A stretch of DNA of 64,000 bases from Agreia sp. Leaf283 (GCF_001422485.1 NZ_LMNF01000001.1:1479498-1543497); one strand, 5' to 3'; counted from the stretch's first letter, positions 31,182-40,217 are shown. A program made the numbers and translations. Notes: generated from the letters alone by a model not told the origin.

Positions 31182-32449
31182 GAGGTGGCCACCTTCGAAG
31201 CGATGTCGGTGCGGTGCTGAGAGCCTTCCAGGCCGATCAGGTCGACGGCCTCATAGGCGCGGCGCCTGGCCTCGGCGAAGTCGGACGCGGTGGACACCAC
31301 GCTCAGCACGCGGCCCCCGGTGGCGACGAGTTCGCCGTCGCGCACCGCGGTCGCCGCGTGGGCGATATGGGTGCCGGGCACAGCCTCCGCTTCGACGAGA
31401 CCGGAGAGCACCCGGCCGGTCACGGGCGTGCCCGGGTAGTTCTCGCTGGCCACGACCACCGTGACGGCGACATCGCTCGAGAAGGCGGGGCGCGGCTGGT
31501 CGACGAGCGTGCCGCTGGCCGCGGCGAACAGCAGTTCGCTGAGGGGCGTCTCCAGGCGGGGAAGAACGACCTGCGTCTCGGGGTCTCCGAACCGGGCGTT
31601 GAACTCGATGACCCTGATGCCGTCGTCGGTGAGGATCAGACCGCAGTAGAGCAGGCCGATGAACGGCTTCTCCTCGGCCGCGAGCTGGCGGATCGTGGGG
31701 AGCGCGATCGTCTCGATGACCTCGTCGACGAAGGCCTCCTCGCTGCCGAACCGCTCGTCGAGCCAGGGGAGCGGGGAGTAGGCGCCCATGCCTCCGGTGT
31801 TCGGGCCCGCGTCGCCGTCGGACAGTCTCTTGTAGTCCTGCGCCGGCGACAGGGGGCGAACGGTGTGCCCGTCGCTGAGGAGAAACAGCGAGACCTCCTG
31901 CCCGTCGAGGAACTCCTCGATGAGCACCTCTCCGTGGCCCAGCCAATGCCGCGAGTGCTCGATCGCCTCGTCGCGGTTCTCGGTGACGAGGACTCCCTTG
32001 CCGGCCGCGAGTCCGTCGGCCTTCACCACGTAGGGCGCACCGAACTCGTCGAGGATGCGCTCGGCGTCGGCGAGGGTTACGGCGCGCTCGGCGCGACCCG
32101 TCGGAACGCCGGCCTCGGCCATGATGTGCTTCGCGAACGTCTTGCTGCCTTCGAGCGCGGCGGCTTCGCGGCCGGGGCCGAAGACCGGGATCCCGCGGCT
32201 TCTCAGGGCATCGGCCACGCCGGCCACCAGGGGAGCCTCCGGCCCGACCACGACCAGATCGATGTCGCCGTCCTGGGCGAACTCCACCACCGCCTCGGGA
32301 TCCTCCGCGTCGATGCCGACGACCGGAACCACGAGGGCGATGCCCGCGTTTCCCGGCGCCGCGACCACGTCGTGTTGCCCGGGCTCCGAAAGGAGCGCGG
32401 TGATGATGGCATGCTCTCGCGCGCCGGATCCGAGGACAAGAATCTTCAC
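31178..32449 (-). CDS. purD: Phosphoribosylamine-glycine ligase PurD
   Basis: A 423-residue ATP-grasp enzyme for the second purine step, consuming the PRA made by PurF. It has MKILVLGSGAREHAI at the N-terminus, VVGPEAPLVAG, the ATP-grasp segment YVVKADGLAAGKGVLV, NTGGMGAYSP and FNARFGDPETQ near the metal site. It is the first gene of the leftward purD-purC unit. The 500 bp region upstream contains the C-loop hairpin array, oriented away from it. Confidence 0.96.
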   Translation of the reverse strand: MKILVLGSGAREHAIITALLSEPGQHDVVAAPGNAGIALVVPVVGIDAEDPEAVVEFAQDGDIDLVVVGPEAPLVAGVADALRSRGIPVFGPGREAAALEGSKTFAKHIMAEAGVPTGRAERAVTLADAERILDEFGAPYVVKADGLAAGKGVLVTENRDEAIEHSRHWLGHGEVLIEEFLDGQEVSLFLLSDGHTVRPLSPAQDYKRLSDGDAGPNTGGMGAYSPLPWLDERFGSEEAFVDEVIETIALPTIRQLAAEEKPFIGLLYCGLILTDDGIRVIEFNARFGDPETQVVLPRLETPLSELLFAAASGTLVDQPRPAFSSDVAVTVVVASENYPGTPVTGRVLSGLVEAEAVPGTHIAHAATAVRDGELVATGGRVLSVVSTASDFAEARRRAYEAVDLIGLEGSQHRTDIASKVATS

Positions 32450-32651
32450 AGCCCACAGCTTAGCTTCGGCTTAGCCGGCACCCGATCGACAGAGATCGAC
32501 GCGAGCCGCCCGCGCACCCCGACGGTCGTTTCATGTCGTCTGCGATCCATTCAAAACTTTTCTCCTTTTCGACGTAATAGATACAGACGGGTCGACTCTC
32601 TTATCTATGAAGGCGGTTGATGACACCGTCGGCGAGACAACTTCACAGAGC

Positions 32652-32907
32652 TTCGTACGGCGGCAGCCCATCCCCCCCTCGGGCCACCGTCGTACGAGAA
32701 CACTTCGTGCGGCAGCCCGATTTCCCCCATCTCGCGCTGCCGCACGAAGCCCATTTCGCACGGAGCACCGTTCACCCCCCCCCGACTCGGTGCTCCGTGC
32801 GGGAGCACTTCGTGCGGCGGCCCGACTGTCCCCCCAAGCAGCGCCGCCGCGCGAACCATGCTCGTGCGGCAGATCACTCATCCCCCCCAGAGTGATCTGC
32901 CGCACGA
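32652..32907 (+). ncRNA. Array of five stem-loops with C-run loops (6C-RNA-like)
   Basis: Five consecutive hairpins fill 256 bp. Stems: 32652-32669 with 32681-32698 (18 bp, one G-U, two mismatches); 32703-32716 with 32736-32749 (14 bp, perfect); 32757-32770 with 32788-32801 (14 bp, perfect); 32809-32821 with 32843-32855 (13 bp, one G-U); 32862-32879 with 32890-32907 (18 bp, perfect). Every loop holds a run of C when read on the + strand: 7, 5, 9, 6 and 7. Four stems are variants of TTCGTGCGGCAG yet stay paired, indicating compensatory change. The actinobacterial 6C RNA has two such hairpins; five is unusual. C-rich loops can pair with G-rich ribosome-binding sites, so a regulatory RNA is plausible. 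Two unpaired GTGCCGCA(C/T)GA arms follow at 32915-32943. The + direction is inferred from 6C RNA. The rest of the 32450-32978 gap shows no gene. Confidence 0.65.
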
Positions 32908-32978
32908 CAACCCTGTGCCGCACGACGAGCCTGTGCCGCATGACTGCCTCCACCGCCTCGGCGTCTTACGCTGGAGGC

Positions 32979-33344
32979 ATGGCAAAGACTCGCATCCGGC
33001 CGCTCGACGGCGAGGCGGCCATCGCCGCCGCCATTGCAGACGGGGCCACCGCCTCCCGCGATGCCACGGCCACGGCCACGCGCTACCTCCTCCAGTGCCT
33101 GGCCGACGCCGCCCAGGGAAACACGGTCGAGGTGCGGGTGCCCCCGTTCGGAGCGGTGCAATGCATCGAGGGTCCCGGCCACACCCGCGGCACCCCGCCG
33201 AACGTGGTGGAGATGGATGCCGCGACCTGGCTCGAACTGGCGACCGGCCGCCTGACGTGGGCGGCGGGAATCGCCGCCGCGCGCATCCATGCCTCCGGCC
33301 AGCGGGCCGACCTCACCGGCTACGTTCCGGTGGAGCGCCCGTAG
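32979..33344 (+). CDS. Small SCP2-like (sterol carrier family) protein
   Basis: A 121-residue protein with CLADAAQGNTVEVRVPPFGAVQCIEG and PNVVEMDAATWLELATGRLTW, the pattern of the small actinobacterial sterol-carrier-fold family frequently found beside purF/purM. The fold binds hydrophobic ligands; the in vivo role is unknown. GGAGG stands just before the ATG. It begins 72 bp after the C-loop hairpin array and could share a transcript with it. Confidence 0.85.
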   Translation: MAKTRIRPLDGEAAIAAAIADGATASRDATATATRYLLQCLADAAQGNTVEVRVPPFGAVQCIEGPGHTRGTPPNVVEMDAATWLELATGRLTWAAGIAAARIHASGQRADLTGYVPVERP

Positions 33345-33392
33345 CGTCGAGCGCACCCAAGCCCGCAGCCTGCAGCCCGTCGCCGGCTGCGC

Positions 33393-33797
33393 TCAGTCGC
33401 GCACGGCCGCGATCGCCTCGACCTCGACCAGCTGGTTCGGGTAACCGAGCACCGTCACGCCGAAGAGAGTGCTGGGAGCGTCGTGCTCGCCGAAGGCCTC
33501 GCGCACGACATCCCACGCCGTCACCAGATCGGGCTGCCGCGTCGTCGCGACCAGGACCCGCGTCGACAGCACGTCGTCGAGTGCGGCCCCGGCGGCTTCG
33601 AGCGCGGCCGTGAGGTTCTCGACGCAGAGCCGAGCCTGCGCGGCGATGTCGCCCCGAGCAGCGACCTCGCCGTGCTCATCGAGGGGACACGCGCCGGCCA
33701 GGAAGACGAGGCGTGCATCGGCCGGGGCCGTCGACGCGTAGGCGTAGGGAGCGGACGGGGCCAGCGAATCCGAGCGGATGAGCGAGACGACGGTCAT
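33393..33797 (-). CDS. RidA-family deaminase-like protein
   Basis: A 134-residue YjgF/RidA-fold protein (FLAGACPLDEHGEVAARGDIAAQARLC, VLVATTRQPDLVTAWDVVREAF, PNQLVEVEAIAAV). Canonical RidA hydrolyses reactive enamines and imines from PLP enzymes using an Arg near the C-terminal half (RVLV region); here CPLD in place of the usual GPxD and TLFGVTVLGYP in place of RxxVxVxxLP place it in a divergent subgroup, so enamine-deaminase activity is likely but not certain. Monocistronic, downstream of and co-oriented with lysE. Confidence 0.85.
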   Translation of the reverse strand: MTVVSLIRSDSLAPSAPYAYASTAPADARLVFLAGACPLDEHGEVAARGDIAAQARLCVENLTAALEAAGAALDDVLSTRVLVATTRQPDLVTAWDVVREAFGEHDAPSTLFGVTVLGYPNQLVEVEAIAAVRD

Positions 33798-33832
33798 TCC
33801 GCCAGCCTAACGACGCCGCCCGCGCGACGAGC

Positions 33833-34462
33833 TCAGAAGCCGACGGCCATGCGGATGCCGAGGGCCAGCATGACAACGGCGATCACGGCATCCAGAATGC
33901 GCCACGAATTCGGCCGCGCGAAGAACGGGCGAAGAAGGCGGGCGCCGAAGCCGAGGACGCTGAACCACAGCAGGCTGCCGGTCATCGCCCCGGCGGCCCA
34001 CCACCAGCGCTCGTCGGCGCCCTGCTGATTGGCCACCGACCCGAGGAAGACGATCGTGTCGAGGTAGACATGCGGATTGAGCCAGGTGAGGGCGAGGGTG
34101 GTGAGTGCCGCGGTCTTCAGCGAGATCGACCCCTTCTGCCCCGCCGGCTCGAGAGCCTGCGGGCGGAAGACCCGGCGCGCGGCCATGAGTCCGTAGACGA
34201 TGAGGAATCCCGAGCCCAGGATGCGGATCACGACGAGGGCGATGGGCGCCTTCTCGATCACCACGCCGATTCCGAGGACTCCCGCCGCGATGAGCAGTGC
34301 GTCAGACAGGGCGCAGATCGCGACGACGACGGCGACGATCCGCAGTCGCCCCGCTATACCGAGCCGCAGCACGTAGGCGTTCTGCGCGCCGATCGCAATG
34401 ATCAGGGCAAGCCCTGTTCCGAGTCCGAGGAGCGCGGGCAGGAGGGTCGAGTCGAGGGGCAT
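33833..34462 (-). CDS. LysE/ArgO-family amino-acid exporter
   Basis: A 209-residue membrane protein with six hydrophobic helices. GLGTGLALIIAIGAQNAYVLRLGI at the N-terminus and LALTWLNPHVYLDTIVFLG in the middle are the LysE/ArgO signatures (GxQN and NPxxxLD). It exports basic amino acids such as lysine or arginine when they accumulate. It is divergent from a LysR-type regulator matching LysG/ArgP, with a dyad in the short intergenic region, the classical lysE-lysG arrangement. Confidence 0.92.
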   Translation of the reverse strand: MPLDSTLLPALLGLGTGLALIIAIGAQNAYVLRLGIAGRLRIVAVVVAICALSDALLIAAGVLGIGVVIEKAPIALVVIRILGSGFLIVYGLMAARRVFRPQALEPAGQKGSISLKTAALTTLALTWLNPHVYLDTIVFLGSVANQQGADERWWWAAGAMTGSLLWFSVLGFGARLLRPFFARPNSWRILDAVIAVVMLALGIRMAVGF

Positions 34463-34471
34463 TCTTCGACC

Positions 34472-34496
34472 GTACGAGTGATGCTGCGATTCGTAC
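34472..34496. promoter_or_regulatory. Regulator-binding dyad between lysE and its regulator gene
   Basis: GTACGA (34472-34477) and TCGTAC (34491-34496) are perfect inverted half-sites 13 bp apart in the 68 bp divergent intergenic region. Spacing and position, just upstream of the exporter, fit a LysR-type activator. Confidence 0.6.
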
Positions 34497-34530
34497 AGCT
34501 AATGTTTCTTACAACCGATTAGGGGAGCTT

Positions 34531-35442
34531 ATGTCAGGGTTTCAGTACGACCACCTGCAGACTCTGTTGGCGCTCGCGGAGGAGGGCACCTTCGATGCGG
34601 CTGCCCGTCGGCTGCGCCTGACCCAGTCGGCGGTCTCCCAGCGCATCAAAGCCCTCGAGCAGTCGGCGGGTCGGATTCTGGTACAGCGGTCCAATCCCGT
34701 TCTCCCCACCGACGCGGGCGCCGTGCTGCTGCGACTGGCGAGGCAGGCGTCGCTGCTCGACGCCGACGCTCGCAGCGCACTGCACGGACCTGGTGCCGAG
34801 GACTCCGCGTTCCCCATGGCGATGGCCGTCAACGCGGACAGCCTCGCGACCTGGTTCCTGGAGGCCGTCGCTCCGCTGGCCCGATCAGGCGAGGTCGTCT
34901 TCGACATTCATCGCGAGGACCAGGAGCACACGACGTCGCTGCTGCGATCGGGAACGGTGATGGCGGCGGTCACCTCGACCGCCGACGCCGTTCAGGGCTG
35001 CTCGGTCGAACCCCTGGGTGCGATGCGCTACCGTGCGGTGTGCACTCCGGGATTCCAGTCGGATCATGCGATCCGGTCGGGAGACCTTGCGGCGTTGGCC
35101 AGGGTGCCGCGCATCGATTTCGACAGGCGCGACGACCTGCAGGCGACCGTCGTGCGCGGGGTCGCTGACTCCGGCGCGACGCCGCGGGCCCGCCACTTCG
35201 TTCCCACCTCGAGCGACTTCGCCCGCGCGGTGCTGCTCGGCTTCGGCTGGGGGATGCTGCCCGAGCAGCAGTGCAGCGTCGAGCTCGAGACGGGAAGGCT
35301 GGTCGAGATCGCCCCCGGACAGTACACCGAGGTGCGGCTGTTCTGGCAGCGGTGGAACCTCGCATCCCCGCTCCTCGACGCGGTCACCGATGCTGTGAGA
35401 GCGGGCGCGAGGGACTCTCTGCGCGAATTCGGCGCGGCCTAG
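34531..35442 (+). CDS. LysR-type regulator (LysG/ArgP group)
   Basis: A 303-residue LysR regulator. The winged helix-turn-helix is at about 5-62 (LQTLLALAEEGTFDAAARRL, TQSAVSQRIKALEQSAGRIL), followed by an effector-binding domain with VTSTADAVQGCSVEPLGAMRYRAV. This layout is typical of LysG/ArgP, which activates the exporter when bound to lysine, arginine or histidine. AGGGGAG stands 4 nt before the ATG. Its last codons overlap the convergent methyltransferase gene by 4 nt. Confidence 0.92.
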   Translation: MSGFQYDHLQTLLALAEEGTFDAAARRLRLTQSAVSQRIKALEQSAGRILVQRSNPVLPTDAGAVLLRLARQASLLDADARSALHGPGAEDSAFPMAMAVNADSLATWFLEAVAPLARSGEVVFDIHREDQEHTTSLLRSGTVMAAVTSTADAVQGCSVEPLGAMRYRAVCTPGFQSDHAIRSGDLAALARVPRIDFDRRDDLQATVVRGVADSGATPRARHFVPTSSDFARAVLLGFGWGMLPEQQCSVELETGRLVEIAPGQYTEVRLFWQRWNLASPLLDAVTDAVRAGARDSLREFGAA

Positions 35443-36230
35443 CGAGGTCTCGTCGACAGCACGATCGACGTGTCGTACTCGTCGGAGTACTCGACCCGGC
35501 TCATGAGCCCCGCGCTCTCGAAGAGTCGCACTGACTCCGGCGCCTGGTCCTCGCTCGCCTCGACGAGCACGTGACCGCCGGGCGCGAGCCACTCCCTCAC
35601 CTGAGCCGCGACGAGTCGCTGCACATCGAGGCCGTCGCCGCCTCCGTCGAGAGCGAGCCGGGCCTCGAAGAGGCGGGCCTCCGGAGGCATCGACCCGATC
35701 GCGAGCGTCGGAACATAGGGCGTGTTGCACACGAGCACGTCGACGCGGCCGCGGAGGTCGTCGGGAAGGGGCTCGAAGAGGTCGCCGCACACTACCAGTG
35801 CCGGCGCGGGGAGATTGCGTCGTGCGGTGGCCACGGCGGCCGGGTCGATGTCGGCCGCGTAGAGTCGCGCCGTCGGCACGGCCGAACCGATCGCCAGGGC
35901 CAGGGCGCCCGACCCGCAGCACAGGTCGAGAACGACCGGATGCGCGTGCTCGCGAGCCAGGGTGACGGCGCGAGCCGCGAGGAACTCGGTTCGGCGTCGG
36001 GGCACGAAGACCCCGTCGTCGACGAGAACCCGGATGCCGGCGAACTCGGCCCAGCCCAGCACGTGCTCCAGCGGGACCCCCGACACCCGTCTGGCCAGAA
36101 GCGCGTCGAGGGTGTCCGCATCCGGTGCCGCGTCGAGGAGCAGGCGCGCCTCGTCTTCGGCGAACACGCATCCGGCCGCGCGCAGGGCGAGCACGGTGCG
36201 ATCGAAGTCCACGGTGCCATCGAAGTCCAT
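35439..36230 (-). CDS. PrmC-like protein N5-glutamine methyltransferase homologue
   Basis: A 263-residue class I SAM methyltransferase. PLEHVLGWAEFAGIRVLVDDGVFVPRRRTE is the HemK/PrmC N-terminal signature, VLDLCCGSGALALAIG binds SAM and CNTPYVP takes the place of the catalytic NPPY. The first Pro is Thr, as in the PrmC-related actinobacterial subgroup in which NPPY is degenerate, so methylation of release-factor glutamine is uncertain. ATG at 36230 follows an in-frame GTG; neither has a strong ribosome site. Confidence 0.85.
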   Translation of the reverse strand: MDFDGTVDFDRTVLALRAAGCVFAEDEARLLLDAAPDADTLDALLARRVSGVPLEHVLGWAEFAGIRVLVDDGVFVPRRRTEFLAARAVTLAREHAHPVVLDLCCGSGALALAIGSAVPTARLYAADIDPAAVATARRNLPAPALVVCGDLFEPLPDDLRGRVDVLVCNTPYVPTLAIGSMPPEARLFEARLALDGGGDGLDVQRLVAAQVREWLAPGGHVLVEASEDQAPESVRLFESAGLMSRVEYSDEYDTSIVLSTRPR

Positions 36231-36289
36231 CACCCGATTATGGTCGTCGGCGCACGGGGATCACCCGGCAATGTGGGAGACAATGGGGT

Positions 36290-36682
36290 GTGGCTCTTCC
36301 CGACGACTCGACTTCTCCCGCTTCCTCCTCCTCGACCCACGACGTGGTGGTGCGGCGATCGCCGCGGTACGTGCGATTCATCGTGGTGGGGGCCGTCGTG
36401 GCCATCCTCGCCACGCTCGTTCTCACGTTCGTGTTCCCCGAGCAGCCCAACTACTCGCGGGCGCAGGTCTTCGGCTTCGTCGGGATCATCCTGGTGACGG
36501 TGTTCGTGGGGATCGCCGCCGCCATCGCCGTGATCGTCGACCGCGTCTCGAGCAGGCGCGCCCGAACGATCGTCATGACGACCAGCGAACGCGTCGAGGC
36601 GCCCGCCGACCAGAACGCTGCTGTCGAGGAGAACGCTCCTGTCGAACAGAACGCTCCTGTCAGGGAGACTCGCGAAGACTAA
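36290..36682 (+). CDS. Small membrane protein, two helices and an acidic repeat tail
   Basis: A 130-residue protein from GTG at 36290 (GGGAG 10 nt upstream). A Ser-rich N-terminus is followed by two hydrophobic helices (about 28-48 and 58-82) and a charged cytoplasmic tail with three near-copies of (Q/E)NA(A/P)VE. I do not recognise its function. Its stop overlaps the stop of the convergent DUF3073 gene. Confidence 0.7.
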   Translation: MALPDDSTSPASSSSTHDVVVRRSPRYVRFIVVGAVVAILATLVLTFVFPEQPNYSRAQVFGFVGIILVTVFVGIAAAIAVIVDRVSSRRARTIVMTTSERVEAPADQNAAVEENAPVEQNAPVRETRED

Positions 36683-36912
36683 GCGCGCTTCTGCTGCCGC
36701 TCGTCGGAGTCGAGGAGTTCGGGATTCACGATGATGACGTCGTCTGTGTCGGACTCGTCGTCGTCTTCATCGATCCACTTGGAGTAGTCGGGCTCACCGT
36801 CGGAGGGGTGGCTCAATTCGCGCTCGAGCGCGGAGTAGTTGGTGTCGGGACTGAAATACTTCAGCTCGCGAGCAACCTTGGTGTGCTTAGCTTTTTGACG
36901 GCCGCGCCCCAT
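36679..36912 (-). CDS. DUF3073 family protein
   Basis: A 77-residue protein beginning MGRGRQKAKHTKVARELKYF and containing SPDTNYSALERELS, the near-invariant DUF3073 sequence found across actinobacteria. The N-terminus is strongly basic and the C-half acidic (WIDEDDDESDTDD). Function unknown. GAGGGGG stands upstream of the ATG at 36912; a start six codons earlier lacks support. Confidence 0.92.
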   Translation of the reverse strand: MGRGRQKAKHTKVARELKYFSPDTNYSALERELSHPSDGEPDYSKWIDEDDDESDTDDVIIVNPELLDSDERQQKRA

Positions 36913-36997
36913 GCGAGACCCCCTCACCTTTCGGGCCGGGGGATGAGAACGCCACCCGGGAGTCGAATAACTTACAAAACTTGCGTCAGTTTAGCAC

Positions 36998-39040
36998 CTA
37001 CTGCTGCTGGGCCTTCGCGTGTCGCCGTTCCTGCCGCGGCGTGCGAGCGACCGGTCGCACCGGCTCGCCGCGACGTTCCGATCCGGGCAGCGGGCGCGAC
37101 CGGCGCCCGTAGATGACCTCGGAGGAGTCGAGGAGCCACGGAACGAGGGCGATCGTGACGCCGTGCACCAGCATCAGGCGCTTGCGGATGCGACGTGCCT
37201 TGTGGTTGTGCAGGAGCGTCTCCCACCAGTGGCCGACGATGTAGATGGGCGTGTAGACGGTCACGACCTCAGAGCCGTGCAGGGCGCGTCGCTTCTCGAT
37301 GTACTGGCAGAGCGGCTCGGCCACGTCTCTGTAGGGCGAGACGATGATCTTGAGGGGAACGGAGATGTTCATCTCCCTCCAGGCCTTCTCGAGGGCATTG
37401 GTCGACTCGTCGTCGATCGACAGATGCACGGCCTCGATGCTGTCGTGCTGCGCCGCGATCGCGTAGTCCAGCGCTTTGAGCACGGGCTTCTGCATGCGGC
37501 CGACGAGCACGATGGCGTGGTCGCCCTCCGAGCCGAAGGTCGTGGTCGCGTCGACCTCGATCTCCTTGTTCACGTCGCGGTAATAGCGGTTGACGCCCAG
37601 CATCAGTATGTAGAGCACGGGCATGATCGCGAACACGAGCCAGGCCCCGTGGGTGAACTTCGTGATGGTCACGACGATGAGCACGACAGCGGTGAGGAGT
37701 GCGCCGAACGCATTGATGGCCAGGCCGCGCCAGACGGCGCCGCGGTTCGAGCATCCGGCCTTGAGCATGCCCCACCAGTGCTTGACCATGCCCGTCTGCC
37801 CGAGCGTGAACGAGACGAAGACGCCGATGATGTACAGCTGGATCAACTGGGTGAGGCTGGCCTGGTAGACCACGAGGATGAGCGTTGCGAACAGGCCCAG
37901 GATCAGCACGCCGTTCGAGAAGACGAGCCGGTCGCCGCGGGTCAGCAGGGCCTTCGGCGCGTAGGAGTCCCTGGCGAGCACCGAGCCGAGAAGGGGGAAT
38001 CCGTTGAAGGCGGTGTTTGCCGCGAGCAGCAGCACCGCTGCGGTGGCGGCCTGGATCACGTAGAACAGCACCGAGTTGTTGCCGAAGACGGCCGAGGCGA
38101 TCTGCGCGATCAGGCTGCGCTGCGGCTGCCCCTCGCAGTTCTCGAAGCCGATGAGATGGCAGGCATTCTCGGCGTAATGCACTCGGGCGATCAGGGCGAG
38201 CGCGACCAGGCCGGCGAACAGCACGATGGCGATGCTGCCCATGAGCACGAGGGTGCGCTGGGCGTTTCTGACCTTGGGTGTGCGGAAGGCGGGCACGCCG
38301 TTCGAGATGGCCTCGACGCCGGTGAGGGCGCTGCAGCCGCTCGAGAACGCGCGAAGGAGAAGCAGGATGACGGCGGCCTGCGTGAGCCCTTCGGCCTTGA
38401 CTCCGTAGTCGGCCGATTCGGCGACGGGGGCATTGCCGAGGACGGCCTGACCGAGGCCCACGACGATCATCAGCGCGACGCTGCCGACGAACAGGTAGGT
38501 GGGGATGGCGAACGCCTTGCTCGACTCGGCGACGCCGCGCAGGTTGACGGCGGCGAGCACGATGACGAAGAAGACGGCGATCTCGACGCGGTAGGGATTG
38601 AGGAACGGCAGGGCCGAGATGATGTTGTCGACTCCCGAGGCCACGGACACGGCGACGGTCAGCACGTAGTCGACGAGCAGGGCCGATGCCACGACGAGCC
38701 CGGCCTTCTCCCCGAGGTTCTTGTGGGCGACCTCGTAGTCTCCGCCGCCGGAGGGGTAGGCCTTGACCAGCTGGCGGTACGACGCCACGACCACCACGAG
38801 CAGCAGCACGACGGCGGCCGCGACCCAGGGCGCGAAGCTCAGGAACGCGAGACCGCCGATGAGCAGGATCATCAGAAGTTCCTGCGGCGCGTACGCGACA
38901 GAGGAGAGCGGGTCGCTGGCGAAGATCGGCAGGGCGAGCCGCTTCGGGAGGAGCTGTCCTTCGAGTTTGTCGGTCGGGAGGGGTTCGCCGATAAACCAGC
39001 GTTTGGCCGACTTGACTTCGTTAGTCACGAGTGAGAACAC
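36998..39040 (-). CDS. APC-superfamily transporter, KimA-like
   Basis: A 680-residue membrane protein: about twelve transmembrane helices (residues about 35-480) and a soluble C-terminal domain of about 190 residues. ALPIFASDPLSSVAYAPQELLM, AYPSGGGDYEVAHKNLG and GVEAISNGVPAFR are typical of the APC/KUP-related group that contains Bacillus KimA, a proton-coupled potassium importer inhibited by cyclic di-AMP. The C-terminal part (DHAIVLVGRMQKPVLKALDYA) has a universal-stress-protein-like look. Potassium import is likely but unproven. GTG at 39040 is the listed start; a GTG four codons later is possible. Confidence 0.82.
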   Translation of the reverse strand: MFSLVTNEVKSAKRWFIGEPLPTDKLEGQLLPKRLALPIFASDPLSSVAYAPQELLMILLIGGLAFLSFAPWVAAAVVLLLVVVVASYRQLVKAYPSGGGDYEVAHKNLGEKAGLVVASALLVDYVLTVAVSVASGVDNIISALPFLNPYRVEIAVFFVIVLAAVNLRGVAESSKAFAIPTYLFVGSVALMIVVGLGQAVLGNAPVAESADYGVKAEGLTQAAVILLLLRAFSSGCSALTGVEAISNGVPAFRTPKVRNAQRTLVLMGSIAIVLFAGLVALALIARVHYAENACHLIGFENCEGQPQRSLIAQIASAVFGNNSVLFYVIQAATAAVLLLAANTAFNGFPLLGSVLARDSYAPKALLTRGDRLVFSNGVLILGLFATLILVVYQASLTQLIQLYIIGVFVSFTLGQTGMVKHWWGMLKAGCSNRGAVWRGLAINAFGALLTAVVLIVVTITKFTHGAWLVFAIMPVLYILMLGVNRYYRDVNKEIEVDATTTFGSEGDHAIVLVGRMQKPVLKALDYAIAAQHDSIEAVHLSIDDESTNALEKAWREMNISVPLKIIVSPYRDVAEPLCQYIEKRRALHGSEVVTVYTPIYIVGHWWETLLHNHKARRIRKRLMLVHGVTIALVPWLLDSSEVIYGRRSRPLPGSERRGEPVRPVARTPRQERRHAKAQQQ

Positions 39041-39060
39041 TACTCCGCGCGTTGATCATG

Positions 39061-40146
39061 TCAATGCGCTTGAGATTCGTCCCTGTAAGCGGCGCGCACC
39101 GCCAGTGCCGAGCGAGCCTGGTCGAGCAGCGGATCGTAGAAGGACGCCCGGTACGCCGCAGCCGTCGAGACCGAGACGAGGAAGTTGAGCGAGGAGACGC
39201 AACTCAGGAACACCGCGGTCTTGAGCATGCCGGTGCGCACGGGCAGCTCGATACCGAGCACCTCCGCGTTGCCGGCGTTCGCACCGAGCCAGAGGTTCAG
39301 TACCTCGTCGCTGAAGGCGAGTCGGCCGAGAACGACCAGGAAGACGCAGACGAGTGCGGCGAAGATGGCGACCTGGAACGCCTGGGCCAGCACCATGACG
39401 ACGGCGAGGTTGAAACGCTCGAGTCGACTCAGCGGCGGTCCCGTGGCCTCGTCTCCGCCGTCGAGCGCCGACAGCTCACGTCGCATGATGGGAACCGTGA
39501 AGAGGAGCCCGAGAACGAGGAAGAACACGGCGACGCCGAGCAGCCGCGATGCGCTCATGCTGCCGGTCACCTCCCAGAGTGCGCGGGCGAAGAACGCGAA
39601 CACCACGACGAGCATCAGGATGGGCAGGGCGCGTGTCGCGAGCTGCCCGAGGGCCCCGAACTGCCGTAGGGCGGCGCGCAGGGCCCACGAGAGGAGGGCG
39701 CCGACGCCCATCCAGGTCGCCGCGAGGGCGGCGACCACGACGCCGGCGTTCTGCGCGACCGACGCGACGGGGTTCTCGTGTGCGACGAGACCGAAGTAGA
39801 GCGGATCGACCACGAGATAGAGGACCAGGGCGACCAGCGCCACGGGGGTCTTCGCGCGCGTGCGCGAGCGCAGGACTCGAGCTGTCGCCACGGCGAGCAC
39901 CGAAGGAACGACGGGAACTGCGACGACGAGCGCCAGCGCCACGAGGGCCCATCCCCAGTCGCCGACCGAGGCGGAATCCGGGTCGATGTCGACCTCGAGC
40001 ACGAATGAACTGAGCACGTCGATCGCCACGGCGAAGACGAGGAACGGAGCGGTGCGGGGCAGGAGATGCCGCGCCCGCGCATCCGGCCTCACGAAATAGG
40101 GCAGACCGTTCAGCCGCAGCCAGTGCTCGGTGTCGCGGTCCCCCAT
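39061..40146 (-). CDS. Multi-spanning membrane protein of unknown function
   Basis: A 361-residue protein with about eight hydrophobic helices after the N-terminal segment MGDRDTEHWLRLNGLPYFVR. No recognised transport or enzymatic motif. GGGAGGGG immediately upstream favours the ATG at 40146 over an ATG four codons earlier. It lies 20 bp upstream of the KimA-like gene on the same strand, so co-transcription is probable. Confidence 0.75.
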   Translation of the reverse strand: MGDRDTEHWLRLNGLPYFVRPDARARHLLPRTAPFLVFAVAIDVLSSFVLEVDIDPDSASVGDWGWALVALALVVAVPVVPSVLAVATARVLRSRTRAKTPVALVALVLYLVVDPLYFGLVAHENPVASVAQNAGVVVAALAATWMGVGALLSWALRAALRQFGALGQLATRALPILMLVVVFAFFARALWEVTGSMSASRLLGVAVFFLVLGLLFTVPIMRRELSALDGGDEATGPPLSRLERFNLAVVMVLAQAFQVAIFAALVCVFLVVLGRLAFSDEVLNLWLGANAGNAEVLGIELPVRTGMLKTAVFLSCVSSLNFLVSVSTAAAYRASFYDPLLDQARSALAVRAAYRDESQAH

Positions 40147-40217
40147 GGCCCCTCCCATAAGATTGTGGCTTATCCACCCGCTGGCAGCCGGCCGGTGGGC
40201 GACTTACGGAAGCCGTT

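Noticed and set aside
32607-32978. An N-terminal extension of the SCP2-like protein through the hairpin array
   Set aside because: The open frame exists but its translation is Arg/Pro-rich, the family N-terminus starts at 32979 with a ribosome site, and the DNA is organised as hairpins.
36928-40146. Cyclic di-AMP riboswitch controlling the KimA-like gene
   Set aside because: Only 20 bp lie between the KimA-like gene and the preceding membrane-protein gene, too short for that riboswitch, and none is evident upstream of the pair.
40159-40217. T-box or other riboswitch before glyS
   Set aside because: Only 59 bp separate the divergent genes and no specifier or T-box sequence is visible.
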